64,000 bases of DNA from VRUE01 sp963824215 (GTDB lineage Bacteria; Actinomycetota; Thermoleophilia; Solirubrobacterales; 70-9). The first letter of the stretch is position 1. Each line of letters opens with the position of its first letter. The notes below the pieces were generated by a model. The model was not told where the DNA came from. It saw only the letters and a program-made list of their open reading frames with translations, and searched no databases. Made by a program: the position numbers and the translations under genes. This document shows, piece after piece, positions 1 through 12,100 of this stretch. The DNA is taken from the NCBI GenBank assembly GCA_963824215.1, contig CAWGOE010000004.1, forward strand, positions 372,001-436,000. The letters run 5' to 3'.

Positions 1-1778
1 TCTCGGGAACGAACGCCCACGTGATCCTGGAGGAGGCGCCTGAGGTCCCTGAGCCTGAGTCCGAGCAAGAGCGGGCGCCCCTGCCGGCGATCCCGGTGGC
101 GCTCTCGGCCAAATCGCCGGAGGCCCTGCGCGCCCAAGCGAAGCGCCTCGCCTCCCACATCGAAGGGAACGAGCTAGACCCCACCGACGTCGCCTACTCC
201 CTCGCCGCCACGCGCTCCGCCTTCACCGAGCGAGCGGTTGCGATCGGCAGCGACGCCAAGGAGATGAACGAGGCCCTAACCGCCCTGGCCAACGACAAGC
301 CCTCATCGAACCTCATCACCGCCAGCGCAAAGACCGGCCGCCTCGCCTACCTCTTCACCGGCCAGGGCTCCCAGCGAGCCGGCATGGGAGTCGAGCTCTA
401 CGAGGCAGAGCCCATATACACCGAGGCCTTCGACGCCGCCTGCGAGGCAGCGGGGGCAAAGCTGGATGAGGCCCTGAAGGACGTAGTCCTCGGCTCCCAC
501 CCCAAAGCAAAAGAGCTGCTCGCCAACACCGCCTACGCACAACCGGCCCTCTTCGCAACCGAGGTGGCGCTCTACCGCTTGCTGGAGTCAAAAGGCCTTG
601 AGCCAGAGCTGCTCGCCGGCCACTCAGTCGGTGAGATCACAGCAGCCCACATCTCAGGCGTGCTCTCTCTGGAGGACGCAGGAGAGCTGATCGCCGCCAG
701 GGGGGCCCTGATGGGTGCCCTGCCCAAGGGCGGAGCGATGCTCGCAGTGGCAACCACGGAGAAAGAGGCGCTTGCCTCGATCGAGGGCAAAGAGCAGGAG
801 GTATCGCTCGCTGCGATCAACGGCCCCGAGGCGATCGTCCTCACAGGAGCAGAGAAGCCGATCGCAGAGCTCGAGACCCACTGGAAGGAGAAGGGCGCAA
901 AGACCAAACGCCTCGACGTCTCCCACGCCTTCCACTCGCCGCTGATGGAGCCGATGCTGGCTGAGTTCGAGGAGACGATCGCAAGGCTCGACTTCTCCGC
1001 TCCCCAGATCCCGATCGTCTCCAACCGCAGCGGAGAGCTGCTCACCACCGAGCAGGCCACCGACCCCGCCTACTGGGTTTCACACGTACGCGAGCCGGTG
1101 CGCTTCGCCGAGGGCGTCGCTGCGCTTGCCGCACAGGGCGCAACGGCCTTCCTGGAGATCGGCCCCGACCCCGTCCTCAGCGCCCTCGCCCCTGCATGCC
1201 TGCCCGAGGGAACCGAGGCAGCCTTCGTCCCAACCTTGCGCGAGGGACGTTCCGAGCCCGAGGCTGTCGTCCGCTCCCTCGCGAGAGCCCACGCCGCAGG
1301 CGCAAAGCTCAACTGGGCCGCCTTCTTCAAAGGCACCGGCGCCAAGCGCGTCCCCCTGCCCACCTACCCTTTTCAGAGAAAGCGCTACTGGCTGGAGGCC
1401 GCCCCAGCTACAGGCGACGCCAGCGCGATCGGCCAGGAAGCCACCGAGCACCCCCTGCTCGGAGCGGCGATCGCATCCCCAGAAGGAGAGGGCCTTGCCC
1501 TCTCCGGTGCGATCTCACTAGCCACCCATCCCTGGCTGGCAGACCACGCAATAGCGGGCACCGTCCTGCTCCCGGGTACCGCGTTCCTCGAGTGCGCCCT
1601 CTACGCCGCCGAGCGCTGCGGCGCAGAGCAGGTCAAGGAGCTGACCCTCGAGGCGCCGTTGGCGATCCCAGAGCAGGGCTCGGTCGCCCTGCGGGTATCG
1701 GTCACCGGACCGGGAGAGGATGGCGAGCGGGCGATCTCGATCCACTCCCGGCCCTCCGGCGACCCTGATGCGCCCTGG
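1..1778 (+). repeat. Repeat R1, copy a (module 1 KS tail-AT-DH)
   Basis: Matches 10534-12311 at constant offset 10533 with one difference noticed (1659 T against 12192 C, silent Leu). It probably continues upstream of the window. Confidence 0.9.
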
Positions 1779-3840
1779 ACCCGTCACGCGACCGGAGTCC
1801 TCTCCCAGGAAAGCGCGAGCGAGCAGGCGGCGCTGGGCGAAGGCCTGGAGCAGTGGCCACCGCCGAGTGCAGAGCCCCTCCCAACCGATGGCCTCTACGA
1901 GGCGACCGCCGAGCTCGGCTTCGAATACGGCCTCGCATTCCAGGGACTGACCAACGCCTACAAGGACGGCGACAACCTCTACGCCGAGGTCAACCTCGCC
2001 ACCGAGCAGCGCACCGAAGCCGAGCACTACGTGATCCACCCGGCGCTCTCAGACGCCGCCCTGCACACGGCGATCCTCGCCGCGACCGTGGCAGAGGAGA
2101 ACGCGGCTCTACGCCTGCCCTTCAGCTGGCAAGGGGTGTCGGTCGATGCCCCGGGCCCAAGCACCCTGCGCGTGCGCCTCACTCAGCGCCCCGAAGGTGA
2201 GACCGCGATCCTCTTCGCCGACGAGGCAGGGGCTCCGATCGCCCAGGTCGCCTCCCTGATCGCCAGGGAGATCTCGAAAGAGCAGCTGGCGGCGGCTCGC
2301 CCCGCAGGCCGATCGGACCTGCTCGGTGTCGCCTGGCAAAGGGCGACGCCTACCCCAGCGGAGGAGCCGGGCGAGACCACCGTCCACGAGCTGGCGCTGC
2401 CCGAGGACACCGACCCCGCCGCGGCAGCTCTGGCGGCAAGCGAAGAGACCCTCGCCCTGATTCAGGAGTGGCTGACGGACGAGCACCCACCGGGTGATCG
2501 CCTGGCCTTGCTCACCAGGGGTGCGGTGGCAACGACAGAGAGCCAGAGCCCAGACCCGGTGGCCGCGTCGATCTGGGGCCTGGTCCGCTCGGCCCAGTCA
2601 GAGCACCCCGGCAGCTTCGCCCTGATCGACAGCGATGAGAGCGATGCGTCGAAGGCGGCTCTTGACGACGCCCTGAAATCAGAAGAGCCCCAGATCGCCC
2701 TGCGCGAGGGAGAGCTACTGGTGCCGAGGGCAAAGCGACTGTCCGCTCCCGAAGAGAGCGACTTCCCGATCGACCCCGAGCGCACCGTCCTCGTCACCGG
2801 CGGCCTCGGGGGCATAGGCCGCACCCTCGCCGTCCACCTTGCGAAAGAGCGCGGTGCCCGCCACCTGCTCCTGGTCAGCCGCATGGGCAAGAAGGCAAAG
2901 GGCGCGAAAGAGCTCGTGGCGGAGCTCGAGGAGCTGGGGGTAGAGCCCCAGATCGCGGCCTGCGACGTCTCCGACCCCGAGCAACTCGGAGACCTGCTCG
3001 CCGCCATCCCCGAGGACAGGCCCCTGGGAGCCGTGATCCACGCCGCCGGAACCCTCTCCGACTCCACCGTCGCCCAGATGGACAAAGAGCAATTGTCCCC
3101 TGTCTTCGCTCCAAAGGCAAAGGCTGCCTGGCACTTGCACGAGCTGACCAAGGACCGAGGACTCTCGGTCTTCGTCCTCTTCTCCTCGGTGTCAGGAATC
3201 CTGGGCGGCCCAGGCCAGGCCAACTACGCTGCGGCCAACTGCTTCTTGGATGCCCTCGCCCAGCAAAGGCATGCCGAGGGCCTGCCTGCGACCTCGATCG
3301 CCTGGGGCCTTTGGCAGCAGGAGGGCGGCATGACCTCCGAGCTGGGAGATGCGGACCTGGCGCGGATGAAACGAGCTGGCTTCGAAGTCATAGCCGACGC
3401 GCAGGGAGCTGACCTGTTCGACGCAGCCATCGCGTCCCCGGAGCCGCTCTGTCTCGCCGTCCCGATGAACACCGCCCGTCTGCGCTCACTCGCAGCCGCA
3501 GGCACCCTGCCGCCGTTGTTCTCATCCCTGGTCAGAGCGCCGGCCGCGCGCCGCACCCCGAAGGGCTCGCTGGCCGCAAGACTCGCCTCCCTGCCCCAAG
3601 GGGAGCAGGCCAAGGCAACCTTGGAGCTGGTCTCCTCCGAGGTTGCCGCTGTCCTCGGCCATGACTCCGCTGCCCAGATCGACCCCGAGCGCGCCTTCAA
3701 GGAGATGGGCTTCGACTCGCTCGCAGCTGTCGAGCTCCGTAACAGGCTGGCTGCCACAACGGGGCTGACCTTGCAGCCGACCCTGGTCTTCGACTACCCA
3801 AACCCGGCTTCCCTCGCGGAGCGCCTGAGGGAGGAGGCGA
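1..3840 (+). other. PKS module 1 (visible): (KS)-AT-DH-KR-ACP, malonyl, double bond
   Basis: Only the KS tail is inside the window. AT core about 345-1400 has GHSVGE (Ser codon 624-626) and HAFH (924-935), the malonyl-CoA pattern. DH about 1446-2270 has the HxxxGxxxxP histidine (1545-1547) and the second-motif Asp (DAALH, 2052-2054). KR about 2320-3480 has GGLGGIG, an LSD (LxD) motif that predicts B-type reduction, FSS and the Tyr of NYAAAN (3225-3227). ACP about 3620-3830 carries GFDSL (Ser 3717-3719). B-type KR plus DH predicts an E double bond. All catalytic residues checked are present. Confidence 0.88.
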
Positions 3841-6800
3841 CGGCCTCCGGCGCTGGGGCGAGGCTTGCCGTGCGCGCTCAGGCAACCGATGAGCCAATCG
3901 CGATTGTCGGCATGGCCTGCCGCTACCCGGGAGGCGTCGGTGACCCCGATCAGTTCTGGGCGATGCTCTCCCAGGGGACCGACGGCATCACCGAGTTCCC
4001 CGGCGATCGCGGCTGGGAACTCGAGCGCCTCTATGACCCCGACCCTGAGGCCCCCGGCACGAGCTATGCGAAAGAGGGGGGGTTCCTCCCGGACGCAGCC
4101 GAGTTCGATGCCGAGTTCTTCGGCATCAGCCCCAGGGAGGCATTGGCGATGGACCCCCAGCAGCGGTTGTTGCTCGAGTCCTGCTGGGAGGCGCTCGAGG
4201 ACGCGGGGGTCGACCCCGAGTCATTGCTGGGGACGATGACCGGGGTCTTCGCCGGGGTGATGCACCACGACTATCTCGACCCCGGTTCCTTCTCCGCCGA
4301 GATTGAGGGCTTTACGAGCACCGGGATCGCCGGCAGCGTCGCCTCCGGCAGAGTCGCCTACGCCCTCGGCCTCGAGGGGCCTGCGATGACCGTCGACACC
4401 GCCTGCTCATCCTCGCTTGTTACCCTTCACCTGGCGTCCCAGGCCCTGCGGGCGGGCGAGTGCGACCTTGCTCTCGCCGGAGGCGTGACGGTCCTCGCCA
4501 CCCCGGCGGTCTTCACCGAGTTCTCCCGCCAGCGCGGCCTCGCCCCCGACGGCCGCTGCAAGCCCTTCGCCGAGGCGGCCGACGGCACCGGCTGGTCGGA
4601 GGGTGCCGGGATGCTCGTCTTGGAGCGGCTCTCGGAGGCGGAGCGGAAGGGCCACCCGGTCCTCGCCCTGCTCAAAGGCTCGGCGGTGAACCAGGACGGA
4701 GCATCGAACGGCCTCACCGCCCCCAACGGACCCTCCCAGCAGCGCGTGATCCGCCAGGCGCTCGCAAACGCGCGCCTCGAGCCCAAGGACATCGACGCCG
4801 TCGAGGCACACGGAACCGGCACCACCCTCGGCGACCCGATCGAGGCTGGAGCGCTGCTAGCCACCTACGGACAGGACCGCCCTGATGGCAAGCCCCTGCG
4901 CCTGGGCTCGGTCAAGTCCAACATCGGCCACACCCAGGCGGCGGCGGGAGCGGCGGGTGTGATCAAGACCGTCCTGGCGATGCGCGAAGGGCTCCTGCCG
5001 AAGTCCCTGCACGTCGATCGCCCTTCCTCCAAAGTTGACTGGTCGGCAGGGGAGATCGAGCTGCTCGAAGAGGAGGCGCCCTGGCCCAAGGACCAGGAGC
5101 GCCCCCGCCGCGCAGCCGTCTCCTCCTTCGGCATCAGCGGCACCAATGCCCACGTGATCCTGGAGGAGGCGCCTGAGGTCTCTGTGCCAGAGGTCGGGCA
5201 AGAGCGAAAGCCCCTGCCGGCGATCCCCCTGGCGCTCTCGGCCAAATCGCCCGAGGCACTGCGCGCCCAGGCGGAGCGCCTCGCCTCCCACCTCGCCGAG
5301 AACCCGGAGCTAGATCCAACCGACGTCGCCTACTCGCTCGTTGCCACCCGCTCCGCTTTCACCGAGCGAGCGGTGGCGATCGGCAGCGACGCCAAGGAGA
5401 TGAACGAGGCCCTAACCGCCCTGGCCAACGACAAGCCTTCATCGAACCTCATCACCGCCAGCGCCAAGACCGGCCGCCTCGCCCACCTCTTCACGGGCCA
5501 GGGCTCCCAGCGAGCGGGCATGGGCAAGGAGCTGTACGACAAAGACCCCACTTACAAAGACGCCTTCGACACCGCCTGCGAGGCAGTCGGGGGAGGGGTC
5601 GATGAGCCGCTCAAAGACATCGTCCTCGGCACCCACCCCAATGCAGAGGAGCTGCTCGCCGACACCGCCTACGCCCAACCGGCCCTCTTCGCAACCGAGG
5701 TGGCGCTCTACCGCCTGCTGGAGTCAAAAGGCCTTGAGCCAGAGCTGCTCGCCGGCCACTCAGTCGGTGAGATTTCCGCAGCCCACATCTCGGGCGTGCT
5801 CTCTCTGGAGGACGCAGGAGAGCTGATCGCCGCCAGGGGGGCCCTGATGGGTGCCCTGCCAAAGGACGGAGCGATGCTCGCAGTGGCAACCACGGAGCAA
5901 GAAGCGCTCGCCTCGATCGAGGGCAAAGAGCAGGAGGTATCGCTCGCTGCGATCAACGGCCCCGAGGCGATCGTCCTCTCAGGAGCAGAGAAGCCGATCG
6001 CAGAGCTCGAGACCCACTGGAAGGACAAGGGCGCGAAAACCAAACGCCTCGACGTCTCCCACGCCTTCCACTCGCCGCTGATGGAGCCGATGCTCAAAGA
6101 CTTCGAAGAGACGATCGCAAAGCTCGACTTCTCCGCTCCCCAGATCCCGATCGTCTCCAACCTGAGCGGAGAGCTGCTCACCATCGAGCAGGCAACCGAC
6201 CCCACCTACTGGGTTTCACACGTGCGCGAGCCGGTCCGCTTCTCGCAGGGCATCGCAGCGCTTGCCGCACAAGGAGCGACGACCTTCCTGGAGATCGGAC
6301 CAGACCCGGTTCTCAGTGCCCTCGGACCCGCCTGCCTGCCCGAAGGACAAGAGGCCGCATTCATTCCCACTCTGCGCGAGGACCGCTCCGAGCCCGAGGC
6401 AATCGTTCGCTCTCTCGCTGCGGCCCACGCGGCAGGAGCCAAGGTGAAGTGGGCCACCTTCTTCAAAGGCACCGGCGCCAAGCGCGTCTCCCTGCCCACC
6501 TACCCCTTCCAGCGCAAGCGCTACTGGCTGGAGTCCAGGGCAGTAGCCGGTGACCTCTCCGCTGCGGGTCTCTCCGATGCAGAGCACCCACTCCTGGGAG
6601 CGGCGATCGAGCTGCCAGAAGCCGAAGGGCTGCTGCTGACCGGTCGCATCTCGCTCGCCACCCAGCCCTGGCTTGCCGACCACGCGATCGCCGGCACCGT
6701 CCTGCTGCCCGGCACCGCTTTCCTCGAGTGCGCCCTGCAGGCGGGCAGGCGACTCGGCTGCGAGCAGATCGCCGAGCTGACGATTCAGGCGCCGCTGGCG

Positions 6801-9180
6801 ATCCCCGAGGGCGGCGCGGTCGACCTGCGGGTCAGGGTCACGGCGGGCGAGCGATCCGCCCACTCGATCCGGATCTACGGACGACCCGCCGCATTCGCGG
6901 ACGGCGAGGCGCCCTGGACCCTTCACGCGGACGGCCTGCTGGCGGACGGCGGAGACATCGCCGAACCGGCGGCCCCCTGGCAGGGCTCCACCTGGCCCCC
7001 CGAGGGGAGCACCGATGTCGATACCCCGGAGCTGTACGAGGAGCTCGCCGATCGGGGCCTCCTCTACGGGCCATCGTTTCGCGGCCTGCGCCGTGCCTGG
7101 CGCTGCGACGGGAAGGTCTTTGCCGAGGTCTCCATGTCCGACGGCCACCGGGAAGGGCAGGCCCGCTTCGCCTTGCACCCGGCGCTGCTGGACGCCGCTC
7201 TGCACGGTGTGAGCCTGATCGACGAGGGCAGCGAGGGCGTCTCCCCGACGGAGACGCCGAGCCTGCCGTTCCTCTGGTCGGAGGTGAGCTTCTCCGGCGC
7301 TTCTGCCGACACCGTGCGGGTTTCGATCGATGCGACGGCGCGGGATCGGTTTGCGATATCGATGTTCGACCCGAGCGGTGCTCCTGTGGCCAGGATCGGG
7401 TCGCTGCTGACCAGGCCGTTGCCGAAGGGAAGGCTGAGCGCGAGCTGGGGGGGTGGGTTGTACGTCCAGCGATGGGCTGCCGCCGCCGACCCTCCGCAAG
7501 GCGAGGACCCAGCGGCGGAGGAGCTGGTCGTGCACGACGGCCTCGGCTCCCTGGCGGCCGCCCTGGAGGACGGCGCCGAGCTCCCCCGTACAACGTGCTG
7601 CGCCTGGGCTGGCGGCCCGGAGCCGACAGCTCGGCGGGCAAGGCCGCGCTGCCCGACGCGGCTCATGCGACGGCCGGTGAGGCACTCGATGCCCTACAGC
7701 TGTGGCTGTCCGGCTCGACGGCGGACGCCCGTCTGGTCTTCGTCACGCGGGAAGCCGTGGCCGCCGGAGAGGCTGAGGGCGCGGCCGGGTTGGTGGGGTC
7801 GCCGGTCTGGGGGCTGGTCCGCTCCGCCCAGAGCGAGCACCCGGGTCGCTTCCTCCTCGTCGACGTCGACGCCGAGGCGCGCTCGTGGGACGCGCTGCCC
7901 GTAGCCCTCGCAGGCGGCGAGCCGCAGATCGCGATCCGCGCCGGCGAGGTGCTCCGTCCGCGACTGCTGGAGGAAGACGGGGAGGACCTGCCGGCGCTCG
8001 AGTACCCGGGGACGACGCTGATCACCGGTGGCACCGGTGATCTCGGCAGGCTGATCGCCCGCCATCTCGCGGCCGAGCACGGCGCCGAGCACCTGCTGCT
8101 GGCAAGCAGGAGCGGCGGTGAGCCCGAGGCGATCGCCGAGCTGAGGAACGAGTTGGCGGAGACGGGCGCGGAGCTGGCGGTCGTCACCTGCGACCTCACC
8201 GACCCGGAGGAGGTTGAGGGACTGATCGCGGGGATCCCGGCCGACCGGCCCCTGCGCTCGGTCATACACGCGGCCGGCTTGCTGGAAGACCGCGTCGTGG
8301 AGGGGCTGACGCACGAGCAGCTCGATCGGGTCCTGGCGCCGAAGGTGGACGCGGCCTGGCACCTGCACCAAGCCACTGAGGGCCTGTCGCTCGAGCGCTT
8401 CGTCCTCTTCTCCTCCGTCGCGGCGACGCTGGGAGGAGCCGGGCAGGGGAATTACGCCGCTGCAAACGCCTTCCTCGATGCGCTCGCGGCGTACAGGCGC
8501 TCCGCCGGGCTACCCGCCTCGTCCCTTGCCTGGGGGCTCTGGGACCAAGAGGAGGGAATGGGCGGGACCCTCGGCGAGGGCGAACGCGCGCGCCTCGCGC
8601 GCTCGGGGATCGGGCGCATCGATCCCGGCAGCGGGTTGCGCCTCTACGACGGCGCCACGGCGATGGATCGCGCCCTGCTGCTGCCGCTGCAACTTGAGAA
8701 GCGGGCGCTGCGCGCGCTCTCGCGAGCGGGTGAGCTCCGCCGCCGCTCTCCGAGCTGGCGCCGGCGGCTGCAGCCGATCCCCCCGGGGCCAGGCTCGCCG
8801 ACCGGCTCGCTGCGAGCCCCCCTACCGAGCATCGCCGCCTGGCGCTCGACCTCGTGCGCGGCGAGGTGGCAGCACTGCTCGGGCACCCGTCGGGCGCCTC
8901 GATCGACGAGATCCAGGATTTCAAGGCACTCGGCTTCGACTCGCTGATGGCGGTCGAACTTCGCAACCGGCTGGGCGTGGTGACCGGGCTCGATCTGCCC
9001 CCGACGCTCGTCTTCGACTATCCGACCTCGGCCGAGCTGGCCGATTACGTCTTGGCGCAAGTGCAGCCGGGCGACGAAACGGATGCGGGGGAGGCAGCCC
9101 CTGCCGAGGCCGACGATCTCGACGGTTCGACCGACGAGGAGCTCTTCGCAGCGCTCGACGAGGAGTTGGGACGCCTATGA
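1..9180 (+). CDS. Modular type I PKS subunit 1, C-terminal two modules (5' end outside window; two frameshifts)
   Basis: The window opens inside the end of a KS domain (SGTNAHVILEE). Order seen: KS tail, AT, DH, KR, ACP (module 1); KS, AT, DH, KR, ACP (module 2); C-terminal docking helix. Each module adds a C2 unit and should reduce and dehydrate it to a double bond. The frame is broken twice. Near 7580 the KR N-terminal half jumps frame, and near 8736 the KR-ACP linker jumps again; both fit loss of one base, and homology continues without a gap in the new frame to the stop at 9178-9180. The final helix (STDEELFAALDEELGRL) resembles actinobacterial class 1 C-terminal docking elements. The stop overlaps the ATG of subunit 2 (ATGA), so translation is probably coupled. 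Either the gene is inactive or the frameshifts are sequence errors; conservation of both flanks favours error. Confidence 0.9.
7575..7592 (+). other. Frameshift in module 2 KR (apparent 1-nt deletion)
   Basis: The KR structural subdomain reads normally to LEDGAE, then becomes low-complexity Arg/Pro sequence. Moving one base back restores PPYNVLRLGW and the rest of the KR. The break lies beside a run of five C, a typical site of homopolymer error; one extra base there gives a continuous frame. Confidence 0.75.
8731..8745 (+). other. Frameshift in module 2 KR-ACP linker (apparent 1-nt deletion)
   Basis: After SRAGEL the frame turns into RRRSPSW. The alternative frame reads PPLSELAPAAA, then LADRLAAS and the ACP. 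One missing C in the ctccgccgccgctc tract at about 8736 explains it. The product frame is intact on both sides. Confidence 0.75.
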
Positions 9181-12100
9181 GCAACGAGGCGAAGCTGCGC
9201 GAATACCTGAAGCGGGCGACGGCCGACCTGCGCAAGACCCGGCAGCGGCTCGAGGAAATAGAGGGCGACAGCGGTGAGCCGATCGCGATCGTCGGTATGG
9301 CCTGCCGCTACCCGGGGGGCGTTGCCGACCCCGAGGGGCTGTGGGAGCTGGCCGCCGCCGGATCGGACGCGATCGGTCCGTTCCCCGAGGATCGCGGTTG
9401 GGAGGTCGAGCGGATCTTCGATCCCGACCCGGGCTCGGGCACCACCTACACGCGCCAGGGAGGCTTCCTCGCCGACGCCGGCTCCTTCGACGCGGGGTTC
9501 TTCGGGATCGGCGAGCACGAGGCGCGGCTGATGGATCCGCAGCAGCGCCTGCTGCTGGAAACGACCTGGGAGGCGATCGAACGGGCCGGGGTCGACCCGC
9601 GTTCGCTGCGGGGCACCCGCGCCGGCATCTTCGCTGGGCTGATGTACCACGACTACGGGGTGGACGCCTGGTCCGGCGCCGTCGGTCCCTTGATCGAGGG
9701 CGTGGCAGACTTCGGCGGCACCGGAGCCGTGGCCAGCATCGCCTCCGGTCGCATCTCCTTCACGCTCGGCTTGGAGGGCCCGGCGATAACGGTCGATACG
9801 GCCTGCTCCTCCTCGCTGGTCACCATGCACCTCGCGGCGGCGGCGCTGCGTTCGGGCGAGTGCGACCTGGCCCTCGCGGGAGGGGTGACCGTGCTGTCGA
9901 CGCCACGCTCGTTCATCGAGATGAGCGGCCAGCGCGGTCTCGCCCCCGACGGACGCTGCAAGCCCTTCGCCGAGGCGGCCGACGGCACCGGCTGGTCGGA
10001 GGGTGCCGGCATGCTCGTCTTGGAGCGGCTCTCGGAGGCAGAGCGAAAGGGCCACCAGGTCCTGGCGGTGGTCAAGGGCTCGGCGGTTAACCAGGACGGA
10101 GCATCGAACGGGCTGACTGCGCCCAACGGCCCCTCCCAGCAACGCGTGATCCGCCAGGCGCTCGCCAACGCCCGCCTGGAGCCGTCTGACATCGACGCCG
10201 TCGAGGCACACGGAACCGGCACGACGCTCGGCGACCCGATCGAGGCGGGAGCGCTGCTAGCCACCTACGGACAGGAGCGACCCGAGGGCCGCCCCCTGCG
10301 CCTGGGCTCGGTCAAGTCCAACATCGGCCACACCCAGGCGGCGGCGGGGGCGGCAGGTGTGATCAAGACCGTTTTGGCGATGCGCGAAGGGCTGCTGCCG
10401 AAGTCGCTTCACCTCGACCGCCCTTCCTCCAAGGTCGACTGGTCGGCGGGGGAGATAGAGCTGCTCTCAGAGCCCCAGCCCTGGCCCAAGGAGGACGAGC
10501 GCCCGCGCAGAGCCGCCGTCTCCTCCTTCGGTATCTCGGGAACGAACGCCCACGTGATCCTGGAGGAGGCGCCTGAGGTCCCTGAGCCTGAGTCCGAGCA
10601 AGAGCGGGCGCCCCTGCCGGCGATCCCGGTGGCGCTCTCGGCCAAATCGCCGGAGGCCCTGCGCGCCCAAGCGAAGCGCCTCGCCTCCCACATCGAAGGG
10701 AACGAGCTAGACCCCACCGACGTCGCCTACTCCCTCGCCGCCACGCGCTCCGCCTTCACCGAGCGAGCGGTTGCGATCGGCAGCGACGCCAAGGAGATGA
10801 ACGAGGCCCTAACCGCCCTGGCCAACGACAAGCCCTCATCGAACCTCATCACCGCCAGCGCAAAGACCGGCCGCCTCGCCTACCTCTTCACCGGCCAGGG
10901 CTCCCAGCGAGCCGGCATGGGAGTCGAGCTCTACGAGGCAGAGCCCATATACACCGAGGCCTTCGACGCCGCCTGCGAGGCAGCGGGGGCAAAGCTGGAT
11001 GAGGCCCTGAAGGACGTAGTCCTCGGCTCCCACCCCAAAGCAAAAGAGCTGCTCGCCAACACCGCCTACGCACAACCGGCCCTCTTCGCAACCGAGGTGG
11101 CGCTCTACCGCTTGCTGGAGTCAAAAGGCCTTGAGCCAGAGCTGCTCGCCGGCCACTCAGTCGGTGAGATCACAGCAGCCCACATCTCAGGCGTGCTCTC
11201 TCTGGAGGACGCAGGAGAGCTGATCGCCGCCAGGGGGGCCCTGATGGGTGCCCTGCCCAAGGGCGGAGCGATGCTCGCAGTGGCAACCACGGAGAAAGAG
11301 GCGCTTGCCTCGATCGAGGGCAAAGAGCAGGAGGTATCGCTCGCTGCGATCAACGGCCCCGAGGCGATCGTCCTCACAGGAGCAGAGAAGCCGATCGCAG
11401 AGCTCGAGACCCACTGGAAGGAGAAGGGCGCAAAGACCAAACGCCTCGACGTCTCCCACGCCTTCCACTCGCCGCTGATGGAGCCGATGCTGGCTGAGTT
11501 CGAGGAGACGATCGCAAGGCTCGACTTCTCCGCTCCCCAGATCCCGATCGTCTCCAACCGCAGCGGAGAGCTGCTCACCACCGAGCAGGCCACCGACCCC
11601 GCCTACTGGGTTTCACACGTACGCGAGCCGGTGCGCTTCGCCGAGGGCGTCGCTGCGCTTGCCGCACAGGGCGCAACGGCCTTCCTGGAGATCGGCCCCG
11701 ACCCCGTCCTCAGCGCCCTCGCCCCTGCATGCCTGCCCGAGGGAACCGAGGCAGCCTTCGTCCCAACCTTGCGCGAGGGACGTTCCGAGCCCGAGGCTGT
11801 CGTCCGCTCCCTCGCGAGAGCCCACGCCGCAGGCGCAAAGCTCAACTGGGCCGCCTTCTTCAAAGGCACCGGCGCCAAGCGCGTCCCCCTGCCCACCTAC
11901 CCTTTTCAGAGAAAGCGCTACTGGCTGGAGGCCGCCCCAGCTACAGGCGACGCCAGCGCGATCGGCCAGGAAGCCACCGAGCACCCCCTGCTCGGAGCGG
12001 CGATCGCATCCCCAGAAGGAGAGGGCCTTGCCCTCTCCGGTGCGATCTCACTAGCCACCCATCCCTGGCTGGCAGACCACGCAATAGCGGGCACCGTCCT

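Larger units (their letters stand above)
3891..9177 (+). other. PKS module 2: KS-AT-DH-KR-ACP, malonyl, double bond; KR and linker frameshifted
   Basis: KS 3891-5170 (TACSS Cys 4404-4406). AT about 5487-6540: GHSVGE Ser 5760-5762, HAFH 6060-6071, so malonyl. DH about 6582-7430: His 6681-6683, Asp 7191-7193. KR about 7450-8700, mostly in the second frame: GGTGDLG, LED motif (B-type), FSS and Tyr of NYAAAN at 8453-8455. ACP about 8830-9040 in the third frame, GFDSL Ser 8941-8943. From about 6830 to the gene end the DNA differs clearly from the other, homogenised modules. Docking region about 9060-9177. Confidence 0.85.

Noticed and set aside
7450..8700. An enoylreductase domain between DH and KR in some module
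   Set aside because: The DH-to-KR segments are KR structural subdomains; no ER nucleotide motif was found in any module.
8478..9176. Upstream extension of the subunit 2 open frame
   Set aside because: It overlaps the KR-ACP of subunit 1 in another frame and is Arg/Pro-rich; the docking helix begins at ATG 9177.
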